Assembly (NCBI GenBank): GCA_035236585.1
Contig: CP141128.1
Location: 22,473,618 to 22,537,617, forward strand
Reading direction: 5' to 3'
Source of the DNA: Warburgia ugandensis
Taxonomy: Eukaryota > Streptophyta > Magnoliopsida > Canellales > Canellaceae
DNA: 64,000 nucleotides
The stretch's first letter is position 1. Each line of letters opens with the position of its first letter. The position numbers were made by a program, and so were the translations under genes. Below the pieces are notes generated by a model, which saw only the letters and a program-made list of their open reading frames with translations, had not been told where the DNA came from and did not search any database. Positions 37,200-49,960 of this stretch are shown here, piece after piece.

Positions 37200-38500
37200 G
37201 TCACATAGCCTGTGTCTTTCGACATGATTGTTGTGCCTGTAAAATCTGATCCACAAATGCTGATGGAATGGTGAGATTGGCTATCACGCCACTCGACTTC
37301 CTACTAAGGGCATCAACCACTACATTAGCCTTGCTCGGATGGTATTGGATCGTGAAATCAAAGTCCTTCAAGTACTCTAGCCAATGTCTCTGCCTCATAT
37401 TGAGGTTGCTCTGAGTAAACAAGTATTTGAGGCTTTTGTGATCTATGTAAACATCAAATTTCTCCCCATACAAATAATGCCACCATATCTTAAGGGAAAA
37501 TACTCTTGCTGCTAACTCCAAGTCATGTGTGGGGTAATTCTGCCTGTGCTTCTTCAATTGGCTCAATGCATAAGCAATAACTCTACCATGTTGCATGAGG
37601 ACACAATGAAGTCCCTATCCTGATGCATTGCTATACACTACAAATCCACCACTGCCCTAAGGAAGCGATAACACAGGTGCCGAGGTAAGTCTCTCTTTTA
37701 ACTCTAAGAAACTCTCCTCACACCTATCAGACCAGTCGAACTTCTGGTCCTTCTTAGTAAGGGCTGTTAAAGGTTGAGCAATACGAGAGAATGCCTCTAT
37801 AAATCACCAACGATAGCTTGCTGGACCTAGAAAACTGTGTACCTATGTCACAGTCTTGGGTCGCTTCCAATCAACTATGGCCTCTACTTTTTGTGGGTCC
37901 ACTTCCATGCCCTCCTTGGATATAACATGCCCTAGAAAATGTACCCAATCCAACCAAATTTTGCACTTAGAGAACTTGGCATACAATCGATGCACTCAAA
38001 GAGTGCTTAAGATAGTCCTCAAGTGCTCTCTATGCTCCTCTACACTGATAGAGTATATCGAAATATCATCAACAAACACAATCACGAACTTGTCCAGAAA
38101 ATTTTTGAACACTTAGTTCATCAAGTCCATGAAAGCTACTAATGCATTTGTCAACCTAAACGACATCACTAAGAACTCATAGTGGTCATATCGTGTCCTA
38201 AACGCAGTCTTAGGGATATCCTCATCCCATATCCTCTAATGATAATGGCCTGTCCTTAGGTCAACCTTGGAGAAAACCTTGGCTGACTGCAATTGATCAA
38301 ATAGATCATCAATGCATGGGATGGGGTACTTGGCCTTCACCGTTACGCCATTGAGTGCCCTATAATCTACGCATAGTCTCAAAGAGCCATCCTTTTTCTT
38401 GACGAACAAGAATAATGCTCCCCAAGGTGAAAAACTAGGGCGTATGAAGCTCTAGTTCAACAACTCTTGCAATTGCACCTTCAGTTCCCTCAACTTAGCC
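37200..38500 (-). pseudogene. Element E reverse transcriptase and RNase H region
   Basis: RNase H at 37201-37596 shows [39 protein letters not shown] and [17 protein letters not shown] remnants occupy about 37620-38480, with a recognisable catalytic-loop neighbourhood near 38050-38080. Many breaks. Confidence 0.82.
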
Positions 38501-39250
38501 AGTGCCATATGATAAGGAGCTTTGGATATAGGACTTTCTCTAGGTAGTAACTCAATCGTGAACTCCATCTCTCCACTAGGTGGTAACCTAAGCAACTCGT
38601 CAGGAAACACATCTCTAAAATCACATACCACATCAATCTCCTCAATATTAGGAATCTACTCCTCCTGTGGGTCAACATAGGCCATGAAAGATTGGCAACC
38701 ACTGGATATAAGATGTGTAGCTTTGATTGCTGAGATGATACTAAGGTTACCAATATCTAGCCTCCCTTGAAAATACACCGACTCACCATCAGGGGTACAT
38801 AGAGTGACTTACTTCTTTCTACAATCAACTAGAGCTCCATACTCAGCTAAACAATCCATGCATAATATCACATCAAAATTTGTCATATCTAGGATGATGA
38901 GATCTATGCTCAGTACCTTATTTGAGATGACCATAGCCAACCCTAGACATACTCTTATACCATCACCGATTGGCTTAATGGTGTACTAACCTCTAACAGA
39001 AAGTCCAATCTACTCAATGCGCATCTATACATGCAGCAAAACTATGCGAGATGAATGAATAGGTGAATCCAAGAACACGCGCATACCTATTAGTAATAAG
39101 GATAGTACCTTCGACGTCACCACTCAATGCACGTGCCTGGTTGGTCGTAACAATGAATACTCACCCCTAACTCGTGGGTGCCTGACCCTGTCACGGTGTA
39201 TGATCCCTACCTTGATCTCGTCGTGGTTGTCCCAATCTACCAACTTTGGG
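38500..39250 (-). pseudogene. Element E protease region
   Basis: Remnants of retropepsin are readable around 38750-39130, including a DVILCMD-like downstream motif. They sit between RT and the zinc knuckle. The region is strongly decayed. Confidence 0.6.
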
Positions 39251-40150
39251 ATAATCCTATGCTATGTGGCTAGGTTGGTCACAACTGTAACATCGATGTG
39301 GTTCCTGACATGGTTGTCCTAGATGCTAACGCCAGCATCTTTGACACACTTCCTAATCACTGCCTCTACCTCTAGTTTGCCCCCATGCTAGTTGACCCTG
39401 TCACTGGATCACCTTCCTGGTGGCAAACTTCCTCTTCTACACCCCTCCTGACATAGGCCTAAGACCACTGAATCTACTCCTCTCTCTATTGGCATCTCGC
39501 AGCTCACGCTCTAGGATTGAGGCAAGCTCTACTACCCATGTTATTGTAGTGGGCTGAGATGTCAATATCCGACTCTTTAGATCAGACTTTAGCCCTCTAA
39601 CAAACTTTTGTGCCTCCTTCAACTCTGTAGAGCACACATCTAGTGCAAACTGGCACAACTGAGAGAAATCTACCTCATACTGCGTTACAGTTCTTGTGCC
39701 TTGCACAAGTGTCATAAAGTCTAGTTCCATCTTCTCCCAAAGATGGGGAGGAAGGAACCAATCAACAAAAATGGCTTTGAAGTCATCCCATGCAATAATT
39801 TTGCCACCATCAAAGCAATTGTGCCACATCACCTGCGAGGACAAAAGTGGCCACTGCTACCCTGTATCCTCTGGCACTACCATGGCCTCAAAAATACTCT
39901 CCACATTGAATAGCCATGAGTCAGCAGCCTCTGGGCCATCTCTCCCTCAGGGTCCGCTACCTCTCCTACATTGGATGCACCAACCAAGGCTCGTAGTCTC
40001 CATGTCATCCTCTGAAATAAGAGATTGACGACCCCATCCACTGTGTCGCTCCAGCCCCCATCTATGGCCACTTGCGTATCATGTGATGATGATTATAAGT
40101 AGGCAATATGTCTTCGGGGAGGCATCTATGACAATGAGGGAGATTTCTAA
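39251..40150 (-). pseudogene. Element E Gag region
   Basis: The frame at 39437-39844 matches the retrotransposon Gag capsid family: WDDFKAIFVDWFLPPHLWEK, MTLVQGTRTVTQYEVDFSQL and KFVRGLKSDLKSRIL. Zinc-knuckle remnants (CYSC) lie near 39260-39320, and an N-terminal Gag piece at about 39877-40071. It is a broken fossil. Confidence 0.8.
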
Positions 40151-40263
40151 TAAGACTTCTTTCCTAGTTATCATAACTAAGTTTCCTACACATACCAAAA
40201 CCTAATTTCATAAGTGTTGACACATTGTCCTTTGATGACTTTAATTGTGATTGGTGTGGCATG

Positions 40264-40276
40264 GGCTCTAATACTA
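40264..40276 (-). other. Element E primer-binding site (tRNA-iMet-like)
   Basis: The minus strand reads TAGTATTAGAGCC, two differences from TGGTATCAGAGCC. It is five bases from the LTR. Confidence 0.75.
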
Positions 40277-41271
40277 AAATCTGTAACATCCCAGTTTTTT
40301 TTCAAACTTTTATTCATTTTAATTTTTAAAGGCTATGGAAATTTCCTTGTTTTTGAAAACGAGATCAGAGTGATAATATATATATATATATATAAGAAGG
40401 TTTAAACTCACCAACTTCATTTTGGGAGTTAACTGAGAAAGCCTCCACATACAAGTAAAATAATAATCATCTAACCTAAGGATGGTTTGAGACACATGCC
40501 ACATAATCTACCACATAGTCACAATTAGAGTCACAATCCTTTTTAAGTAACTTAAGGTAATTATACTACAAGTATCCAAAGTGTGAACAAAAGTCTTGAT
40601 TTAGGTACGATACTCCACAAAGAAAATCCTATACATGGATTTCTAGCAAAAGTAACTATAGCAAAAAGTATGTTCTTCTCACGTCTAAAGTGATCTTGGC
40701 ACCTTTTCCTTCTTAGAATCCTACACTCATGAAGTACCTGGGGTGTCACGTGAAATGTTTGGTTGTAGGGGGTGAGCGAAAACAACAACTCACAGTAGGG
40801 TAAAAAAAAACTAATACAAGCTGAAACGCCTAAAATAGGTCAAGCGATAACATAAGTATAAGCATATGTAAAATTATGCATACATACATATATAATTTCT
40901 GAAAAAGGATGGTTGATGCGTGTATGATGAAGATCATTAATGCCTACAAAAATCAATGTTGACTATAAGATCAAAGTTAAGCTTACTAATTTATTAAAAT
41001 CTATGCATATCAAACCAATGCCATCGAATCGAGGTGAAAAACCTCTAATTCGCAAATGCATAAAGCCATGCCCACATCGCCGTGGGAAAACTGATCGCTC
41101 TAATCACAATGGCATATAGTCCTACCTCCCTGGAAGAGGTTTAACACACAAGACATGACCCACATAAATATAGCACAAACTATACACATATGCTAGTAGG
41201 GCCCTACCATCACCCACAGGCAACTATCGTCGCCTCTACGTCTGATCGTGGATACTTGCATGCACCATAAT

Positions 41272-43743
41272 TGTGACGACCTGGGTTTTTATATGATGCA
41301 ACTTTGATAAAAAGGAGAGATCACTTGTTTTATAAATATGAAATGCATGAAAATCTTTTGGTTTTGGAAAGAAATCTTTCGTATAAAACCCTAAGTGTCA
41401 AAACACATTTTCAAATTATATAGCCATGGCATACTTTAAATCAACACTTTCCCAAGAAAGTGTTAGTCACAGCCTCAGTTATAGAGAGTAACTACAATCA
41501 AGTAACATTGAAAGATAAGGTAGGGGTTTACTTACTTGTACTTAATTTGGGTCTCTTCTGTCAGAGGCGTACCTTGTCCTTAAGTGTTTACTTTGTGTTT
41601 GAAAAATGTTGAGGATTGGATGAGTATATACTATACTCAGTAGGAGTCCATCACTACTAGTTTTACAATGCATGCTATGTTTAAAATCATATGCTCTTTC
41701 AAAACATGTGCATGTTTGAACACTCATGTTCAATATCGATATTTAAAAACCATTGTCAAATTGGAATACTAACCACTTAAAGAATCACATAATCTAAGTT
41801 GAAAGTATCATATATATCATAAACATAATGATATGCATAAGATGCTCAACTTAATCCAACTCATGGATATATAGTATGGTCGACCAACCTCATGTCATGC
41901 CATATGCATTGCAAGTAAATCCTCAAAACATACGGCCTACTATGCCCACAACCTTGCCGCCATGTGGTCCCCGGGTACATGGGGACACTCGGTCATAGCC
42001 TTTACGGGGCATATGACACATCGACCCAGTGCTGTGACACCAATGGTAGCCCCCTGTACCACATGCAGTCGACGTAGGGACATGCCCTTTTTGGGCGTGG
42101 TACCCATTCCACCTAATAGTGGTAGAGGCTAGGAGGCCACCCCAGACCTCTCGGCATAGCGCCCACGAGATTACTAGCCCAAATCATATACGATCAAACA
42201 AGCAAAAACATCTTTTTCAAAACCTGTCCTGTTTAGGTCCCTCACAACTGCTTGGTCCTCACAACTGCCTACCCAGCGTCTTTTGGGCACTCCAGCGTCT
42301 TTTGGTAACCCTTAAGGACATACAATTTTTCAAGAACTCAATGCTCACAAATCATGCAATATATGCAATTGTTTGCAAAACATGTCTATGCATAATGTAT
42401 TTGTCATATGCATGCTGAATTCGTTTATAAAATTAAGTCATATAATTTAAACTTAAAACATGCATTCTCAAAACAATCATGGGTTCTTTTAAAAAGTCTA
42501 GTAGCAATAAAGCACCTACCCGGCTAGATCACGCTAATCCCCTTGTCCTCGTATGCTCCTGAACATGGTTTAGGGGAACAAGGTTAGCTTGGCCTAGTTC
42601 TATAAGTTTTAGAATAGTTTACCACACTACTTAGGCATTAAGGGTTCATTCCCATGCCTAAGGGTCTCCTAAGGTCCCTAATTAGGCCTTGGTATAGTCA
42701 GGTTTACAAAGGTTTAGTGGTCCTGCGCCACTATTATGGTTTAAGGGTCATGCCTACCTCAGATAGGGCCTTGATAAGGTATTTTATGGTTTGGATGTGT
42801 CAGTATCGTCGACACGGACACAACGCCTTTCACGGTGCCTCAATCGGAGCCCTAGAACTCAAGTTATAGGCAAATTAATATCATATGTACATAGAGGGTC
42901 AAATGAGGTGGAAGCCCAGGACGCGTCAGCGGCGCGCGCCTCAATGGGCGTGTCTGCAGACGCACCGGGCTTCCTCCCGTTGATCTCATTTGCGGGACGC
43001 ACCCGTCAGGTTTTCTCAATGCACAAGACGTGTTTTAGTTTGACGGGGACCTGGGCGTCCTAGGGACGCCCTGGTTCAACCCTGTCGAGCCAGTGCACCC
43101 TAGGGACCGTCCCTGGGTCCTTTGTGGCTCCCTAGAGCCCTGTTTTGCATGATTTTTCATGCAAAAACTTGGGGAAACTTAGCCTACGACTAAGGGGGAG
43201 ACGGGTTTGGAGGGGTTTTGGGCATACCTGGTTCGTGGCCGGGTTTTTCCTACATTTTCTCCTCTTGTTTACTTCTCCACAATGGGTTTTTCCCAAGCTT
43301 TTGGGCTGCCATTAGAGGCACCCAAGAGCTCTATTTATAGAGCTAGAAGAGGGTTCTTGAGGGGGTTCTTACAGCCATTGAATGGCAGTGGTTTCTCCCC
43401 TAAACAGTATCATTCTAGAACCCTCCAGGAGGTTGAAGAAGAGGGGTGCCTGTATCAAAATGGGCCCCTATGTTTCTCAGGCTAAATCCCTTTTTAATGT
43501 AAATTACGCTTTTGCCCTTGAACTTCAAAGGGCCATAACTTGCTCATTTTAACTCTGTTTTGTGTGATTTTGGTCTTGTTGGATTTATTTTTCCGAGATG
43601 CACCTAATGGTACCATTCTCAGTACAAAATTTCTAGGTCTAGTCAGGGTGAATAGTAAAATGACCAAAATACCCTTATCTCCAAAAAGTGAAATTTTCAT
43701 TACTAACTTGGGATTTCAATGTTATAAAAATGGGGTCATTACA
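41272..43743 (-). mobile_element. Solo LTR of family D, mosaic with family C
   Basis: A 2.5-kb LTR, TGTGACGACCTGGG to GGTCATTACA. The flanks are ATAAT (41267-41271) and ATAAC (43744-43748), a target duplication differing at one base. The left LTR of E reads straight across the site (about 32898). Both ends match the LTR of D (60419-63029). The centre, about 41600-42500, matches family C (54030-54985) more closely than D. A TATA box, CTATAAATAG on the minus strand, is at 43331-43340. Confidence 0.85.
43331..43340 (-). promoter_or_regulatory. TATA box in solo LTR of family D
   Basis: CTATAAATAG on the minus strand, inside an AGCTCT/AGAGCT near-palindrome. It is conserved at 62595-62604 in element D. 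Confidence 0.6.
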
Positions 43744-46602
43744 ATAACTCACTGGACCTCATGGGGGCTACCCAACTACTACTCAGAGCACTTCCCCATG
43801 AGAAGATGCTCCTACTGCTCGTCGTCTCCATCATAGGGTTGGTATCAAATCATCTTAGAGGTCAGTGGCCAACTGCACCTCCTAGTATAGTGTCTCAGGA
43901 CTTATAGCACATAGCGGGCCTTTAGGACTTATGGCACTAGTAGATCACTAGCCAAGCAATCCAGGACTTAGGGCATTCCTAGAGTACCTGCCCAAAATGT
44001 CAATAAATCCTGTAATCATTAGGACTCATAGCTGCTCATAGAACGCTTGTCTAAATGCTGCAAAAACCAAAACTATCGACCTATAAAACAATCCAAGGTT
44101 TGTGAGGCTTTATCATAGACCAAGGCCTATGTGGATAAGCTTAAATAGAAACATTATAAGAAGTTTCATATTAGGTTTGATTTAATTTTTTTTTCCAAAT
44201 TATCCAAGTTTAATCCAAGGGTAATTTTGTAATTTTTCTCACTTTAACCTAAGTTATATTTTTACCATTTATTGATTTAGTACATGACTTGTTCTTAGGT
44301 TGCTCAACATTTAGTGAGTCATACCGTTGATAGGCTTTCCTAAGAATTAAAAAGAAATAAGGGTTTCTTCATCTTCTCTTCATTAAGGACTTTTAGAATT
44401 CCTCTCTACCCTAAGTGTTTGGTAATTTTTCACCTTCTAAACAAATTACTTCTTGCCTCTCATTTTGTTTAGTTCAAATTTTTGTTTTTCATTCTTTATA
44501 TCATCAGGTAGGAGGGTCATTAGTAGTGGTCACATTCCTAAGTTAAAAAGATTTAAGGTTTAGAGATTTCTTTTATTTATTGGAATTCTGAAAGTCCTAG
44601 AGTTCCCTGTAATTCTAGTTTTAACACTTAAAGTTCCGTGATGAGAATTCTCTGGAACTTGAGAATTCCAGTCGTCTTCTCCACTCGACTTTTCTAGTAC
44701 TAGGTGAGTTTGAATCTTTCATTTCCAACTATCACCCAAAACCTGACATTCCAATTCTTTCCTACCTTGCCCATAATTTTGCACTTAAGGAATACAATTT
44801 TATTTAAATTTTCATTACTGGAGCTTGCATGATTCACAAGTTCCCAATTTCAGGAAACCACCTTCATACGAGCTACGAGCTACCAGCACCTAGGCAGTTC
44901 CCTGCTCCTATCATTTGTCACAATTCTTTGAGTGAGTTTCAGTTCACTACTCTCCGATTAACTTCCTATCATCTCCAATCATATAACTTCAGCCAAATGA
45001 ATTGTGATTCAGGAAACGTTATAAGTAAGGATTCCATGCACCTTTTTCTACATAACGAACACAAGAAACTAAATCTACGATTTGAACTAGGATCTTGATT
45101 TCTTTCCTTAACTACTTAATAAGTTGTTCAGTCCAAGTTACAATTTAAGCCATAAGAAGTTTACAATCATTTGGACAAGCCCAAGTGAATGCATCAGGCG
45201 ATAGTAGTTAGGCATCGTTGCTTGCACGCATTATGCAAGTGATGATGCCATTTCCCCCTAGCCATTGCCCTTTAGCGTGTAATTTTGATGCAAAATTTTG
45301 TGGAACAAAATTTACTTACAATGAAATGTGATTTTCTGTTCTTGAAGGCCCAGGTGTTACTTTGTCCTGATTTGAGTTAAACTAAACAAATTGTTGGTTA
45401 GGAATTTGGGCGTCACCTGCCTACCCGTGAGCAGGAAACTAGTGAAAACACCATAAAATCTCCACTTTGGTGCATTGATACAAAGATTATCCACCCAGAA
45501 AGAGAACCCAAAAGGGAATCTTGGAAAGAAATAGATTGTAGGGGGTGCCTAGCATGAGAACCAAAACTCTGTTCTTTAACACTGCATGCAGTCAAGAAGA
45601 ATAAAGTACGATCTAACAATCTAAATGCTGAATTTGACCAACTAAAACAAGTTCAAATTAGGAATGCATGTTAATGGAACATATATTTAGTTCCTGCAAA
45701 TAAAAATCAAGGATTAAGACAACATTCATTCACATATGCAAGAGATTTTCCAGACATGTAACGGTTCGTTCAGCTACAAAAACCAGATAATTTGAGGTTT
45801 TTGAAATGTCGTATTGTTAAAATTTTGGCTTGGCTAATCTAAGCTTCCATTAGTAATATCATCCTACTAGTCTCCCCTACCTGATGGAGTTTGAATGGCA
45901 GGAACTTTTAGCTGATTTCTCCTCTCCCACGTAGCCATTTCCCAGTCCTCTCTTCCTTATCTTTCCCCTCCCCTCTCTATGCATGGCGGGAATTCCAGCC
46001 TTTTTCCTTTTCTTCTTCATTATATACCTAGGGTGGGGTCAGACAAATGACACATAGGACCAGCCAACTTCCATGGAAGAGTTTACCCACATGTTTGGTT
46101 GAATCTCCCCCATTTAGCCTCAAATTTGGACACCCTCCCATTCTTGGTTTTCAATAATAACCCCTACTATTTCTAAAATTTCTCAATTGTACCCCAAACA
46201 ACCATTCCTCTATTTCTAAAATTTCAAGTTAATTGGTTGAGATTTTATCCTAAGATTTTAATGAGCTTAGCTTAGTGTCTCTTCTAACTAGTGGTCTAAC
46301 TATTTCTTTAAATTTAATATCAATTTATCTTTTAATATTATTTTCTTTTATTAATCCACGCAAGGTCAACTTTTAAGAAATCATCAAATCTCCTACTATT
46401 TCTTCAAATCTTTATTTCTAGTTGCTTGTATTAACCTAAACATCTCTTCCAACACTTTAGCCTAACCAAATTTCTCAATGCCCTTGTTCCAATCTTCATT
46501 TTCACCTCTAAAACTTACTCTAAAATCAACAAAATAAATTTCTATCATTTTTTGTAAAAATATAACTTTATTTATCATATTTGTGTAATTACATGTATTG
46601 CA

Positions 46603-46607
46603 TTACT
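46603..46607. repeat. Target-site duplication of element E (right)
   Basis: TTACT, an exact copy of 31935-31939. The internal region of element A resumes here. Confidence 0.9.
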
Positions 46608-46990
46608 ACACGTAAGGATTCATATGGCCCTAGGTAAGAATATTTGAGGTTGTCAAACAACAATTTCATTAAATCATTCCTACAGTTAATAATGGCATTG
46701 GACATCGCTAAGATTGGACATCTAAGTATAACAAAAATTTGACTGCTGGGATCAGATATAGACTGGGTGTCCAGTACAATGAAATCTACTAGGTAGTAAA
46801 AGTAGTCCACCTATATCAAATATATCTTAAACCATACCACAGAGTATCTTCATTGATCTATTTGCTAATTGCAATGTAGTGGCGGTTGGTTTTAGCTCAC
46901 CGATCCTTAGTTGCTCATAGACAGAGTATAGCAACAAGTTTGCACTGTGTCATTAAATTTGGGTACGATCTTGTGTTGAATTAAAGGGCT
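46608..46990 (-). pseudogene. Element A protease region
   Basis: The frame at 46589-46810 shows VDFIVLDTQSISDPSSQIF followed by NAIINCRNDLMKLLFDNL, the conserved downstream part of Athila-type protease. It is broken, and separated from RT by the insertion of E. Confidence 0.8.
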
Positions 46991-48128
46991 CACTTCCTCT
47001 ATGAGGAAAGCCTTCTTCTATACATTCAACTTTCTCTTTCTAGTGTAGAGCTCTTTAAGGAACTTGGCATAGGTAAGGACATCTTTTATTACATTGAGCA
47101 ATGGGATGTTAATTTGTAGATATTGAAATACATCTATGAGCTTGTTGAAGTTTCCTCCCTTTCTAGCCTTGTTCATTAACTGAGGAAATAGGGCTTTGGG
47201 CACATACACTATAGGTTCCACAAGATATTTCTATCTTTGCTCTTTTTTCCTCTCCAGTTTCTTTAGATTGCCCTACTTTGTTGTTGACCTAAAGATTTCT
47301 CCTAAGGGTTGTTGCAGACTTAGCATGCTAATGAGGATTATGAGTTTGAGAACTTGACCCTATCTCAAATTGGCCCTCGGGATTTGGGAGAGATTGACTA
47401 GGAAACCCACCCTTTCCTCTATCTTGTATTGCAGTAGACAATTGGCTAACCTACTTCTCTAATGTTGCAATGGCTTGAGAGTTAGCATAGGTTGAATGTT
47501 AATTATCATTTTTACAATTGGTTTTTAGCCTTGATAGTTTCTTCATTTTGCTTTAAAGATATATTAATAAGGGCCTAAATGTTTTCCTCAAAGGATGGTT
47601 TCTTTCATTCCTAAGGTTGTTTGAAACTAGGTGGCTGTTAAGGAATTATAGCTCTATGAATGTTTTGGTTAGGGAGATTCATAGATGGTTCCCCTTGGCA
47701 GTTATTCTTTGACCAAGAAACTTTTGCATGCCTAGCCCATCCAAGATTATAGGTCTCAAAATATAGGTTGTTGCTAGGATTGCAATATGAATTTTATGCA
47801 TTCATGTGTTCAATAAGATAGTTAGTAGGTGCCCTATTTGATGGACAAGATATGGTCATATGGGTTGGGTTAGAATAGAGAGCACGGACCCCTTGTGGAG
47901 GCTTAATAAATGTAACTTCCATGAGGGACTCAAACATAGTTTCAAGTTTGTCTGCTCTCCCATCATACTGGTTCATTCTCTCATGTATAGAGTCGAGCTG
48001 ATGGGCTAGATCTCTATGCACTTCAATCTCATATAGAGCCCCTTTCTTTAGAGGTTGTTGCTTCTCTCTCTTCTATTTGAATAATCTCATTGTCGAGAAT
48101 TATTTACCAATATCTGAAAGAACTCCCA

Positions 48129-48163
<35 letters not shown>

Positions 48164-48720
48164 TATTAGCATGAGAGCCCCTTCACTCATGGCATCTACC
48201 ATTTGCCAATTCTGAGGCATCAATGTCTTAAAGAAGTATTACACTTGTTGACAGTTTTTGAGTCCACGAGGTGTGCATTTTTACACTACATTCCACTGTT
48301 CCCAACATTCATAATATTGTTCATCATCCCTTTGTTGGAAATTTATAATTTCCCTACAAAGGGCATTTTTTTGTGAATAGGGAAGAATTTATTTAAGAAC
48401 TTCATAGACAATTGGTCCCATGTACATATGGAACCTACCTCCAACGAATTTAGCCAGGATATGGCTTTATCCTTGAGTGAAAATAAGAATAAGTTAATCC
48501 TAATAGCATCGTCCAAAAACTTTTAGAACTTAAATGTGGAGCAAATATTAAGGAACTCCTTGATATGTAGGTAATGATCATCTCATTCTTGACCACAAAA
48601 TTTGTTGGGGGTAGAGCTATGCAAGATGGGCTCTTGAGATTTAGTGGTGCATAAAAATCTCTAATAGATTTGCACTTGACTTCTACTAGTAGTGCACCCA
48701 CGGAATAGGTACTTGCTTTC
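46991..48720 (-). pseudogene. Element A Gag and linker region
   Basis: The linker at 47018-47221 shows YVPKALFPQLMNK, LQINIPLLNVIKDVLTYAKF and LYTRKRKLNV. The Gag tail at about 47690-48021 includes LGWARHAKVSWSKNN, the segment echoed in element B. Capsid-type remnants occupy about 48180-48701. A (TC)n run lies inside the region. Many breaks. Confidence 0.8.
48131..48160 (+). repeat. (TC)n microsatellite
   Basis: About 15 TC units lie inside the Gag region of element A. Confidence 0.95.
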
Positions 48721-49933
48721 TTTCCCCTTGCTTAGTATTTCATTTAAGCTTCGGGTCAAAAAGAGCTAACTCTAAGTTGTGAGCTCGACTTCCTTGAGCA
48801 AACTATTCTAATTCCTGTGTAAATGTCCTAAATATATGATGACTCTAACTCTAAGTGATGTGCAATAAAATCTAGTATTCACCAATTGAGTAGTGTCTTG
48901 ATTATCTTTTCCTACTACATAGGTGCTAGCTTCTTAGACCTAGATCTGGATATCTCCTTTCATCCAGATTTGACTGCTCCTTACTAGTTGGGTTATGTTG
49001 TGAAGTGGTTAATACAATCCTTATGTCATGAGGCATTTAGACCTCAGCAAAAGGTGTGAGAAAATTGTTGGATTTTAAGACACCCACTATAACCACAGTA
49101 CTTAGTAGCCACTAGGGTGACAATAGATCACGTCCTTCTAAAAGGATCCTATGAGCTTAATACCCTAAGTCTCTTTCTACTTGATTTTAAATTAATGTTC
49201 AAGGGTTGGGATCACCACATACAGGAATGTTGATTGATTCCTAGGTGGGCCAAAGGGCTGGTGATGATATTCAGTCCTTATCTTATAAGGGTTCTTATGG
49301 AGCCCTTATTAGCATTATGTTCCATTCCACCATAAGGCTATAAATGTGCAATGCAAAACAAAAATAAAACTAATACCTACCTATATGTTACTTAACAAAG
49401 GTTCAGGAACCTCAACAAACTAGATAATATAGCCATGAAGCATATGTCATGGTTATAGCAAAGCTTAGGCTAGCCTTTGTTAAATAGTTGCTTGAACTAG
49501 TGAAGCAATCTTTTGTATTATGCAACATTTATTAGTGTAAGACCCTGATCTGTATGATTTATACTACCATCACACATGCAATTCTATACTGAATGCATTT
49601 TATTGTAAAAATTAAAATTTAGGTGAAGATTGCTCACAGTGAGCGGTCCAATGATTATCGTGTGGGCCACCATACCTCACACTTGTCCTATATTATTGCA
49701 ATACATTTAAAAATGAAATAAAATCAAAATTACAATAGGCCTCACTATAATTTTAGTCAAACCGTAATCTAAGAAAGTAATAAAAACCTAATCTATGTAG
49801 ATGAAGCTATGGCCCATAGGATCGCATTGCTCCTTCAATGATGTTCCTCAGACAAAAACATAATTGATGCACCCCAAATGTAGACTAGAGGTAAATAAAC
49901 TAAGACCTAATCCATTATACAAGTTGTTGTGAT
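48721..49933 (-). other. Element A leader with shared module
   Basis: An untranslated leader between the primer site and Gag. The part at about 49005-49325 is homologous to the leader of B (6440-6770) and to the LTR of G (17430-17760). Anchors are GAGGCATTTAGACCTCA and GGATCCTATGAGC. The remainder is AT-rich with nothing recognised. Confidence 0.7.
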
Positions 49934-49951
49934 TCCTTGGCAACAATGCCA
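49934..49951 (-). other. Element A primer-binding site (decayed tRNA-Asp-like)
   Basis: The minus strand reads TGGCATTGTTGCCAAGGA, 13 of 18 matches to TGGCGCCGTTGCCGGGGA. All five differences are C/T or G/A transitions, as expected after long cytosine methylation. It lies nine bases from the LTR. Confidence 0.75.
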
Positions 49952-49960
49952 AAAACTCGA

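Larger units (their letters stand above)
31940..46602 (-). mobile_element. Tekay-type chromovirus E, full structure with a nested solo LTR
   Basis: A 14.7-kb minus-strand element. LTRs are 31940-35802 and 40282-46602, the second holding a 2.5-kb solo LTR of family D. Exact TTACT target duplications flank it. The purine tract is at 35803-35816 and the tRNA-iMet-like primer site at 40264-40276. The internal 4.5 kb has Gag, protease, RT, RNase H and integrase with a chromodomain-like end, in chromovirus order. It is broken in more than ten places. Hand comparison of the first 400 LTR bases gives about 8% difference. Solo D entered after E had inserted. Confidence 0.92.
40282..46602 (-). repeat. 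Element E right LTR (5' LTR), split by solo D
   Basis: The pieces are 40282-41271 and 43744-46602, together about 3.85 kb and matching 31940-35802. It is followed by the target duplication TTACT. A TATA-like site is at 46018-46027 on the minus strand. Confidence 0.88.
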
